Shown: piece after piece, positions 8,707 through 15,203 of the stretch
Position numbering within the stretch: position 1 is the first letter of the stretch
Layout: each line of letters begins with the position of its first letter
Source: an uncultured Blautia sp.
GTDB taxonomy: Bacteria; Bacillota; Clostridia; Lachnospirales; Lachnospiraceae
DNA length: 33,298 nucleotides
Reading direction: 5' to 3'
NCBI GenBank assembly: GCA_934408705.1
Contig: CAKRVL010000021.1
Location: forward strand, 1 to 33,298
Made by a program: the position numbers and the translations under genes
Notes under the pieces: generated by a model
Databases searched by the model: none
The model's input: the letters and a program-made list of their open reading frames with translations, nothing else
What the model was told of the DNA's origin: nothing

Positions 8707-9501
8707 TCACTTTTTCACTTTATAAACCACATACTCATGACTGAAATGATACCCCAGTTTCTCTGCCAGTCCTACTGACATTTTGTTGGCTGCATCCCAG
8801 TTTGGATAAAGCCCTCGTCTATCACATTCCAGTATCAGCCGCGCTGCTCCAATATATGCCAGACCTTTTCTCCGATAATCTTCACGGGTAACTACCTCAA
8901 TTTCAATCCCACCGTGACTGCCCAGATTCTCGTCAATTCTCCTGCCATAACCAGAATATGAGGAAATTCCGGCTACTACTTCCCCATCCTTCAAGATACA
9001 CACACCAAGTCCATATTCCCTGTATTGACTATAGCTCTTGTAGTTTGCTGTCAGATCCTTACTCCAATGTGTATCCCTGCAAATTTCAAAAAGCTCCTGA
9101 TCAATCAGCCGCATTTCATACTCTCCCGGCAGACTCTCTGCTGCCTTCTGAAGCCGCTTTAAATCAAAAACCCCAGGTTCTTTTTTTATCGCATAGCGGA
9201 CTGCTTTCTCCGCCTTCTCCCCATAAGACTCCACGATCATCTGTGCCCAGCTATCATTTTGCGGTACCAGGATCAGTTCCCCGGATTCACATTTTTCCAA
9301 AGCTCCGGAAATGATCTCTGATTCCGGTTTTCCACTCAGGAAGCAGAAATCCCCAAGCATAACAACACCACTCTCCGGTTTTTCCAGAGAATCCACATAT
9401 ATTTTCCCCATCACTCCCTGCAATGCGGACCAGACCACACTATCCTGCCAGCCTGCAAAAAGAGCACTGGCTCTGCCTGTTTCTTTTAATTCATAAATCA
9501 T
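8707..9501 (-). CDS. GNAT family N-acetyltransferase
   Basis: This 264-residue protein is an acetyl-CoA-dependent transferase of the GNAT fold. The C-terminal half carries the acetyl-CoA site: the beta4 strand IEIEVVTREDYRRKGLA with the R-x-x-G-x-A loop, followed by a typical ANKMSVGLAEKLGYHF ending. The N-terminal ~130 residues form a separate domain, as in the large GNAT_acetyltran (PF12746-like) group, whose substrates are mostly unknown. The run GGGGG touches the ATG at 9507 but lies 6 nt from the one at 9501, so 9501 is preferred. It is probably transcribed alone. Confidence 0.85.
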   Translation of the reverse strand: MIYELKETGRASALFAGWQDSVVWSALQGVMGKIYVDSLEKPESGVVMLGDFCFLSGKPESEIISGALEKCESGELILVPQNDSWAQMIVESYGEKAEKAVRYAIKKEPGVFDLKRLQKAAESLPGEYEMRLIDQELFEICRDTHWSKDLTANYKSYSQYREYGLGVCILKDGEVVAGISSYSGYGRRIDENLGSHGGIEIEVVTREDYRRKGLAYIGAARLILECDRRGLYPNWDAANKMSVGLAEKLGYHFSHEYVVYKVKK

Positions 9502-9524
9502 ATTCATCCCCCTTACGTAAATCA

Positions 9525-9613
9525 GGCGAGAGACCTTTGCCCCTCGCCATCCTCATATGAAAATCAGCTGTTCCACGCCTGCTAAACGCTTTAGAGCGTG
9601 TTTGAAACAGGCT
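9525..9613. repeat. Hairpin-rich gap with a shared 16-bp motif
   Basis: The gap between the GNAT gene and the anti-sigma gene holds GGCGAG/CTCGCC (9525-9530, 9543-9548) and a near-palindrome at 9593-9615 with 11-bp arms and one mismatch. The 16-bp string TAGAGCGTGTTTGAAA (9592-9607) recurs inverted at 14245-14260. No T-run follows, so it is not a clear terminator; it may be a remnant of a small interspersed repeat. Confidence 0.5.
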
Positions 9614-10192
9614 CTACGGTTCTATATATTTATCATTTGAAAAAGTGTACCCATCCCTATATTTCACCGTTAAATAGAATGTCTCTTTTCCATCAGTCAC
9701 CTTTACAAAACAAATATTATTATCATCAAATTTATCGGTAATGTCAATACTCTGATTATGAAAATAAACCCATACACTTCCATCATCTTTATATTCTACA
9801 TCCGGAGAATTGATTTCCTTCATAAGCTCTTCCGCTGTAAGGGCACGCTGAGTTCCGTCAGCATCAAAAGCTACTCCACCGCCGCCGGTCTGATGAAGTG
9901 TGCCATCCTCATTATAGTATTCCATGGTATAAGTACCATCATTGGAAACATCTAAGGTCGCCTGCGTCTGATCACCATGGAGCCAGATCTGAACAGTACG
10001 CTGGATGCCTCCAACATTCGCCGCATATGCAGTACCGGTTCCTCCAAGGATAATACAGCCTGCAATCACTGCAGCTACAGTTTTCATTTTTGTTCTTTTC
10101 TGTAATTTCGCCATATTTTTAACCTCCTGTAATGAGCCTTCTGAAGTCTGCAATACGGAAAAAGCTTTTTTATATTTTTCGTGATTAGTCAT
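9614..10192 (-). CDS. Probable membrane anti-sigma factor partner of the ECF sigma gene
   Basis: This 192-residue protein has a cytoplasmic N-terminal ~37 residues, one membrane segment (about 38-58, ending in YAA) and an extracellular domain of about 135 residues. The C-terminal part is rich in Tyr, Asp and beta-prone sequence (DGKETFYLTVKYRDGYTF). It overlaps the upstream sigma-factor gene by 8 bases, the classic arrangement for a sigma/anti-sigma pair. No zinc-binding HxxxCxxC anti-sigma motif is present, so the assignment rests on context and topology. An alternative is a secreted protein that is merely a target of the sigma factor. Confidence 0.65.
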   Translation of the reverse strand: MTNHEKYKKAFSVLQTSEGSLQEVKNMAKLQKRTKMKTVAAVIAGCIILGGTGTAYAANVGGIQRTVQIWLHGDQTQATLDVSNDGTYTMEYYNEDGTLHQTGGGGVAFDADGTQRALTAEELMKEINSPDVEYKDDGSVWVYFHNQSIDITDKFDDNNICFVKVTDGKETFYLTVKYRDGYTFSNDKYIEP

Positions 10193-10664
10193 TTTCCCAT
10201 TCCTCCTTTAAAGAATCCTTAAGCAGGGCTCTTCCCCTGGAAAGCCGAACCTTTACATTGCTTTCTGATAGCTTCAGGATTTCGGCAATTTCTCTGACGG
10301 AATAATCTTCGTAATAAAATAAGTGGATCACAATGCGGTACTTATCCGGAAGCTTCATTACTTCCTCAAACAAATCTCTAGACTGGGAATCAGGAAAAGA
10401 AAGGGTTTCCATATAATCCTCCAGAGAGCATTTGTTCTTCTTCCAGAAAGTCCTGTTTATATTTTTCGCCTTATTGATGACCACACGAAGGAGCCATGCC
10501 CGGATGTGCTGCTCATTTTCAAATTCTTTTCTGCTGGTATAATACTGAACAAACGTCTCCTGAACAACATCTTCCGCATCCATCTGATTCTGACAGATAT
10601 TAAATGCTGCAGTGAAAAGATTGTTCTGGTAGAGTTGGATCAGCTGCTGAACTGGTTGTCTCAT
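10185..10664 (-). CDS. ECF-type RNA polymerase sigma factor
   Basis: This 159-residue sigma-70 family factor contains only regions 2 and 4. Region 2 has DAEDVVQETFVQYY and IRAWLLRVVINKAKN. Region 4 has the helix-turn-helix SVREIAEILKLSESNVKVRLSRGR. GAGGAG lies 5 nt before the ATG. It overlaps the probable anti-sigma gene, and a candidate self-recognised promoter lies ~75 bp upstream. It is expected to respond to an envelope or extracellular stress. The regulon cannot be read from this window. Confidence 0.95.
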   Translation of the reverse strand: MRQPVQQLIQLYQNNLFTAAFNICQNQMDAEDVVQETFVQYYTSRKEFENEQHIRAWLLRVVINKAKNINRTFWKKNKCSLEDYMETLSFPDSQSRDLFEEVMKLPDKYRIVIHLFYYEDYSVREIAEILKLSESNVKVRLSRGRALLKDSLKEEWEND

Positions 10665-10737
10665 GAGAACTCCTCTGGCTGCTGATCAGTACGAAAAGCA
10701 GCGGTCTGTTATTTTCTTGTGTCGGGTACCTTCACTA

Positions 10738-10768
10738 ATTATACAAATAAGGCCGGGAAAAGGTTACA
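10738..10768 (-). promoter_or_regulatory. Candidate autoregulated ECF promoter
   Basis: On the minus strand TGTAAC (10763-10768), followed by CTTTT, is 18 bp from GTATAA (10739-10744). The TGTAAC-CTTTT -35 block resembles ECF promoters of Firmicutes. The -10 overlaps a perfect TATAAT (10738-10743), so a housekeeping contribution is possible, though no sigma-A -35 fits it. Confidence 0.55.
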
Positions 10769-10780
10769 AAAAATTTTAAC

Positions 10781-10809
10781 TTTTCACCTTTGATGAATTA
10801 TGCTAAAAT
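10781..10809 (+). promoter_or_regulatory. Nitroreductase promoter
   Basis: TTTTCA (10781-10786) and TAAAAT (10804-10809) are separated by 17 bp, ~66 bp before the start codon. It diverges from the ECF promoter, so the two promoters are nearly back to back. Confidence 0.6.
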
Positions 10810-10875
10810 ACACCCAAAACATACTAAAAAAATAAAATCACGCCATATTCAGTTAAAACAGAAGGAGGTTTTCTC

Positions 10876-11415
10876 ATGGAATTTCAGACACTTATTGAGA
10901 ACAGAAGATCCGTGCGCAAATTCAGCTCCGATACGAATGTTACTAGAGAGCAGATTCAGCAGCTTATAAAAGCGGCTTTGGAAGCGCCATCATGGAAGAA
11001 TACTGAAACAGGTCGTTATTACTGTGTTTTATCAGAGGACATGAGTCAGAAGCTTCGTAAGGAATGCCTGTGTTACGCCAATAACGATATCAAAACTGAG
11101 CATGCAGCCTTGATTGTCACCACCTTCGTACATAACCGCGCCGGTTTCCAGAAGGACGGCACTCCTGATAATGAGATTGGAAATGGATGGGGTTGTTATG
11201 ACCTTGGTCTTCAGAACGAAAACCTGATTCTGAAAGCCACTGAGCTTGGTCTTTCCACTCTGATCATGGGACTTCGGGATGGAGACAAAATTCGTGAAAT
11301 GCTTTCTATTCCGGAAAGTGAAACCATTGTTTCCGTTATTGCTGTAGGAAAAGCCGATGAGGAGCCAAGCCGTCCAAGGCGCAGAGAGCTGGAGGATGTT
11401 CTGAAGTTCTTTTAA
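10876..11415 (+). CDS. Nitroreductase family protein (FMN-dependent)
   Basis: This 179-residue flavoprotein of the nitroreductase fold reduces nitro groups, quinones or related acceptors with NAD(P)H. The N-terminal FMN phosphate loop ENRRSVRKFSSD is typical, followed by ALEAPSWKNTETGRYYCVL. The GLGLSTLIMGLRD-like block (here ELGLSTLIMGLRD) and the basic SRPRRRELEDVLKFF ending are also family features. The length is normal for the short, single-domain members. GAAGGAGG lies 8 nt before the ATG. It has its own promoter, and the next gene also has one. The physiological substrate is unknown. Confidence 0.92.
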   Translation: MEFQTLIENRRSVRKFSSDTNVTREQIQQLIKAALEAPSWKNTETGRYYCVLSEDMSQKLRKECLCYANNDIKTEHAALIVTTFVHNRAGFQKDGTPDNEIGNGWGCYDLGLQNENLILKATELGLSTLIMGLRDGDKIREMLSIPESETIVSVIAVGKADEEPSRPRRRELEDVLKFF

Positions 11416-11449
11416 ACCGTGTAAATAAAGCCTGATACCTCAAAATAAC

Positions 11450-11479
11450 TTGACATTTAAACTGCTATAAGAATATTAT
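11450..11479 (+). promoter_or_regulatory. Promoter of the DUF362/ferredoxin gene
   Basis: A consensus TTGACA (11450-11455) lies 18 bp from TATTAT (11474-11479), ~35 bp before the start codon. Confidence 0.7.
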
Positions 11480-11514
11480 GATATCAGAACTAAAAATCAG
11501 AAATGAGGGATTTT

Positions 11515-12636
11515 ATGGAAAAATCAACTGTATATTTCACCGACTTCCGCTGCAAGGTCGGCACAAGCCAGCTGGACAAGCTGAAAAAGCTATGTATTGC
11601 AGCCGGAATCAAAGACATTGATATGGATGGTAAATTCGTTGCCATCAAAATGCATTTCGGAGAACTTGGAAACCTTGCTTTCCTGCGCCCCAATTATGCA
11701 AAAGTGGTAGCTGATCTTTGTAAGGAGCTTGGCGGAATGCCATTTCTCACAGACTGTAACACTCTTTATCCGGGAAGCCGCAAGAATGCCCTGGAGCACA
11801 TGGATTGTGCGAATCTGAATGGCTTTAACACCATCACTACAGGCTGTCAGATCATTATCGGTGACGGACTTCGCGGTACAGATGATGTAGAAGTTCCTGT
11901 AGAGAATGCAGAGTATTGTCCAACTGCCAGAATCGGCCGTGCTGTAATGGACGCTGACATATTCATCAGTCTTACTCATTTCAAGGGACATGAAGCCACC
12001 GGTTTCGGCGGCGCAATTAAGAATATTGGTATGGGCTGCGGAAGCCGTGCAGGAAAAATGGCTCAGCACAATAGTGGAAAACCAGTTATCGAAACAGACC
12101 TTTGCCGTGGCTGCAAGCGCTGTGCAAAAGAATGCGGAAGTGACGCTATTACATATCCTGAGAAAAAAGCGGTCATTGATTATGATAAATGCAAGGGCTG
12201 TGGCCGTTGTATCGGTGCCTGCAGCTTTGATGCAATTCATAATCCACACAGCAATTCCAATGAGCTTCTCTGCCGTAAGATGACAGAGTATGCGCAGGCA
12301 GTCTGTCATGGACGCCCATGCTTCCACATAGCACTTGTTCAGGACATCAGCCCGAACTGTGACTGCCACGGCGAAAACGATGCTCCGATTCTCCCGGATA
12401 TCGGAATGTTCGCAAGCTTCGACCCGATTGCTCTTGATCAGGCCTGCGTAGATGCATGTCTCGCTGCAGAACCGATCCGCAACAGTCAGCTTGGCGACAA
12501 CCTTGCTAAACCGGAATGGCATTGCCACCACAATCACTTTATGGATTCCAATCCGAATGTAGAGTGGGAGGCAACTCTGGATCACGGTGAGAAAATTGGA
12601 CTTGGAACAAGAAGCTATGAACTGAAGAGAATTTAA
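11515..12636 (+). CDS. DUF362 protein with two [4Fe-4S] ferredoxin motifs
   Basis: This 373-residue cytoplasmic iron-sulfur protein has a DUF362 domain (about 5-195 and again at the C-terminal end, with the FASFDPIALDQACVDAC block). Between these lies a bacterial ferredoxin module holding two CxxCxxCxxxC clusters: CRGCKRCAKEC and CKGCGRCIGAC. The family is thought to act in electron transfer, but no reaction is established. The start is placed at 11515 because GAGGG lies 5 nt upstream; an ATG 12 bases earlier has no site. A consensus promoter precedes it and a bidirectional terminator follows. Confidence 0.9.
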   Translation: MEKSTVYFTDFRCKVGTSQLDKLKKLCIAAGIKDIDMDGKFVAIKMHFGELGNLAFLRPNYAKVVADLCKELGGMPFLTDCNTLYPGSRKNALEHMDCANLNGFNTITTGCQIIIGDGLRGTDDVEVPVENAEYCPTARIGRAVMDADIFISLTHFKGHEATGFGGAIKNIGMGCGSRAGKMAQHNSGKPVIETDLCRGCKRCAKECGSDAITYPEKKAVIDYDKCKGCGRCIGACSFDAIHNPHSNSNELLCRKMTEYAQAVCHGRPCFHIALVQDISPNCDCHGENDAPILPDIGMFASFDPIALDQACVDACLAAEPIRNSQLGDNLAKPEWHCHHNHFMDSNPNVEWEATLDHGEKIGLGTRSYELKRI

Positions 12637-12646
12637 TTAATAAACA

Positions 12647-12690
12647 GCTGCCGCATTATCAAAACACTTTGAACAATGCGGCAGCCGTTT
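12647..12690. terminator. Bidirectional terminator between convergent genes
   Basis: GCTGCCGCATT (12647-12657) and AATGCGGCAGC (12675-12685) form an 11-bp perfect stem with a 17-nt loop. T-rich tails occur on both strands, so it can serve the DUF362 gene and the converging ATPase gene. Confidence 0.8.
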
Positions 12691-12694
12691 AACT

Positions 12695-14029
12695 TTAGCC
12701 TCTTTTTGCCAGATATCTTTTAATCAAAAAGGAGCAAAAATATGGAAATGTATAAATGCCATTTTCTATTCCCACATTACTGTCAGCCAGTTTTATTCCC
12801 CACTTAATATCGCTGTAACTTTCATTATCAATCAATTTTCTTAAAGATTTTGAGCGATTTTTATTTGCCTTTACTTCAACCGGAACCAGTTCATCTTTTG
12901 TCCTGACAAAAAAATCTTCTTCCAAAGTTGCATTTTCTTTTTTGTAATAATATAATCCTAATCCTTGTTTCAGAAACGCCTCTGCAACGAAATTTTCATA
13001 TAAAGCCCCCTTATAAACCCCCATATTTTTATTTGCACGTAAATCTTCCTGTGCTTCTTCATCTAAAGAGGCAATTAGCAGACCTGTGTCTGGATAGTAC
13101 AGCTTAAATTTCAATTCATCATAATTTCCTTTTAACGGCAATTCCGGATATTCCAGACAGTAGCAGACAGAAACAACGCCCGCATCCTTAAGCCAGTCAA
13201 TACAGCCCGAATACTCTCTGCTTCTTGCGTTTTTCTCAATTTTACTTAACTGGAATTTTTTATTCTCTTTTGCCAGCTGTACCGTAACGCTTCGATATAC
13301 ACTGGCAATCTTCGTTTGGTCTAACCCTTCTGCATATTTTCTGATATCTTCTTCATAATCTAATTGAATCTGATGCTGAATTTCCAAAGTATCAGAAAAT
13401 GTATTCGTTTCTATATATTGTCTGATCACTGCCGGCATGCCCCCAAGCACGCAATACTCAAAAAACAGTTTTTTGTAAACAGACAGCTCCGTATCAGAAA
13501 ATGCTTTCCCAGAACACATATATTCCAGGATCTGTTCGATGTGTAAATCTGAGTAACCCTTTGCCCAGAGAAATTCCTCAAAATCCATAGAAAACATTTC
13601 GTAATCTGTTTTATAGCCAACGCTATTACTGTGGATCTTTTTATAGTTAATTCCAAGCGGAGATCCGCTGCAAATTACATCAAATCTTCCATCCAGCTTA
13701 AAAGCCTTCAAAGAAGTAGCAATATCCGGAAATTCCTGTAGTTCATCAAAAACGATCAAAGTTTTTCCTGCAATAAATTTTTTAGATGGGTCTATGAGAG
13801 ATATATTTTTTATAATATTTTCCACACTATATCCGTCACTTAATATAGTTTTATACTGCCCCTCCAGCACAAAATTTATATACACTATATTCTTATAATT
13901 TTCACTTGCAAAATGAACAATAGATTCCGTTTTCCCAATCTGTCTTGCACCTTTAATGATTAGCGGAAGCCTGTTTTCTTTATCCTTCCACTGTCTTAAA
14001 TAACTATCTACCTTTCTCCTAAAATACAT
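12695..14029 (-). CDS. AAA-family ATPase with DUF4143 C-terminal domain
   Basis: This 444-residue protein has an N-terminal P-loop ATPase (AAA_14-like) with Walker A GARQIGKT at 27-34 and Walker B LIVFDELQEFP near 90-100. DUF4143 follows in the C-terminal half, with the nuclease-like sheet motif VPVEVKANKN near residue 380. Such proteins are widespread and often present in many copies in gut Firmicutes, frequently in variable regions; their function is not established, though toxin or DNA-related roles have been proposed. The region is more AT-rich than its neighbours, which hints at acquisition. GGGGTGAGG lies just before the ATG. Three evenly spaced boxes lie upstream. Confidence 0.9.
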   Translation of the reverse strand: MYFRRKVDSYLRQWKDKENRLPLIIKGARQIGKTESIVHFASENYKNIVYINFVLEGQYKTILSDGYSVENIIKNISLIDPSKKFIAGKTLIVFDELQEFPDIATSLKAFKLDGRFDVICSGSPLGINYKKIHSNSVGYKTDYEMFSMDFEEFLWAKGYSDLHIEQILEYMCSGKAFSDTELSVYKKLFFEYCVLGGMPAVIRQYIETNTFSDTLEIQHQIQLDYEEDIRKYAEGLDQTKIASVYRSVTVQLAKENKKFQLSKIEKNARSREYSGCIDWLKDAGVVSVCYCLEYPELPLKGNYDELKFKLYYPDTGLLIASLDEEAQEDLRANKNMGVYKGALYENFVAEAFLKQGLGLYYYKKENATLEEDFFVRTKDELVPVEVKANKNRSKSLRKLIDNESYSDIKWGIKLADSNVGIENGIYTFPYFCSFLIKRYLAKRG

Positions 14030-14054
14030 AGCCTCACCCCTTCTAAAAAAGTCA

Positions 14055-14129
14055 TCACGTTTTATAAGCTTTTATTTGCAATTTTCTCACGTTTTTCATT
14101 ATTATTTTAGCACAAAAATCACGTTTTAT
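14055..14129. repeat. Three TCACGTTTT boxes exactly 32 bp apart
   Basis: The boxes begin at 14055 (TCACGTTTTAT), 14087 (TCACGTTTTT) and 14119 (TCACGTTTTAT). Only these ~10 bases are conserved and the 22-bp spacers differ, so it is not a simple tandem repeat. A 32-bp period is three helical turns, placing all boxes on one DNA face upstream of the ATPase gene. Confidence 0.85.
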
Positions 14130-14267
14130 GTACATTAAATTATTTAGACCTATATCCGCTTTCCTTGCAACCGCAATCAGACCAGGCAGGAACCGCATAA
14201 GCAAGCGTGCCGATAATCACTCGAAAAAAAACTATCTCAATCTTTTTCAAACACGCTCTACATCAGC

Positions 14268-14295
14268 TTGTAACTTATGAGAAATATAGTATAAT
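14268..14295 (+). promoter_or_regulatory. PIG-L deacetylase promoter
   Basis: TTGTAA (14268-14273) and a perfect TATAAT (14290-14295) are 16 bp apart, ~48 bp before the start codon. Confidence 0.65.
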
Positions 14296-14343
14296 TGGAG
14301 TAGTTATTTGAAATATAATGAAATCTGAAATGGAGAGTCTTAC

Positions 14344-15099
14344 ATGAACAATCATTTTTCCGCCAGGTCCAATGCTAGCAGAATTTTCCCCTGGCTGACG
14401 CAGCACTGGAAACAGTTACTGGCGGCAATTGTAATACTAAGCGCGATTGCCTTTGCCTGCCATAAGCTTTATCTTTTTTATCCCTATCTGAATCTGCCCC
14501 ATGTAACTGCTGCCGATCTGGACGCCCTTGATCTGAATGGTTACAACAAGGTGATGTTTGTGGCACACCCAGATGATGATCTGCTCTGGGGCGGACGACA
14601 TTTAATTGAGGATGATTATCTGGTAGTATGTATGACCCGTGGAAATGATCCGGTTCGAAGCGCAGAATTTAAATCTGTAATGGAAGCCACCGGGGACAAA
14701 TATCTGATTCTTTCCTACCCGGACAAAATCGGAAAAAGTCGCAGCAGCTGGAGCTACTGGAAAAAGGATATGGAAGCAGATATTGCCACAGTCCTGAACT
14801 ACAAAGACTGGAAACAGGTTGCCACTCACAACGCAGACGGCGAGTACGGCCATCACCACCATCAGATGACTTACCAGCTTGTAAAAAAAGCCTATAAAGA
14901 GACAGACTGCGGCGCCGATTTCTATTCTTTTGGAAAGTATTATGTAAACGACAAGGTTCCCTACGACCTTGGAGAAATGCCTAAAGATCTTTATATACAG
15001 AAGCGCAAACTGGCAAAGCTCTATGTCAGTCAGCGGACCACCATAAGAAAGATGTATCATATGCTGCCCTATGAATATTGGCAGAAAGAAAATTACTGA
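14344..15099 (+). CDS. Membrane-anchored PIG-L family deacetylase
   Basis: This 251-residue protein has a short basic N-terminus, one membrane segment at about 24-42 and an extracytoplasmic PIG-L (LmbE-like) domain. The zinc-binding and catalytic signature AHPDDD is at 74-79, and the second histidine cluster is in GEYGHHHH near residue 167. Family members remove acetyl groups from N-acetylglucosamine-type sugars. The anchor places the reaction outside the cytoplasm, perhaps on cell-wall glycans, but the substrate is not known. GGAGA lies 7 nt before the ATG. It is a single gene with its own promoter and terminator. Confidence 0.88.
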   Translation: MNNHFSARSNASRIFPWLTQHWKQLLAAIVILSAIAFACHKLYLFYPYLNLPHVTAADLDALDLNGYNKVMFVAHPDDDLLWGGRHLIEDDYLVVCMTRGNDPVRSAEFKSVMEATGDKYLILSYPDKIGKSRSSWSYWKKDMEADIATVLNYKDWKQVATHNADGEYGHHHHQMTYQLVKKAYKETDCGADFYSFGKYYVNDKVPYDLGEMPKDLYIQKRKLAKLYVSQRTTIRKMYHMLPYEYWQKENY

Positions 15100-15111
15100 T
15101 CTTATATAAAA

Positions 15112-15165
15112 AGCTGTGTCCATGCCAGAATTTATTTATCCTGGCATGAACACAGCTTTTATTAT
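15112..15165. terminator. Bidirectional terminator between PIG-L and glgP
   Basis: The arms 15112-15128 and 15141-15157 pair over 17 bp with one mismatch. The plus strand continues TTTTATTATTT and the minus strand has TTTTTATAT, so it serves both converging genes. Confidence 0.9.
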
Positions 15166-15203
15166 TTCTTATAATCTTTTTCGCAAATTGAATCTGCCCT
15201 TAT

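Larger units (their letters stand above)
14030..14343. other. Divergent intergenic region (ATPase / PIG-L)
   Basis: These 314 bases hold the three phased boxes (left third), a GC-richer middle (about 14160-14225) with no reading frame, the inverted copy of the 16-bp motif TTTCAAACACGCTCTA (14245-14260) and the PIG-L promoter at the right. The GC-rich middle differs in composition from the AT-rich flanks and may belong to a short interspersed repeat ending at the 16-bp motif. Confidence 0.5.

Noticed and set aside
11590..12585. A 331-codon minus-strand open frame opposite the DUF362 gene
   Set aside because: It is antisense to a gene with intact ferredoxin motifs and shows no independent coding features.
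14055..14150. CRISPR-like array (three boxes with 22-bp spacers)
   Set aside because: The conserved part is only ~10 bp, there are no cas genes and no leader; an operator array fits better.
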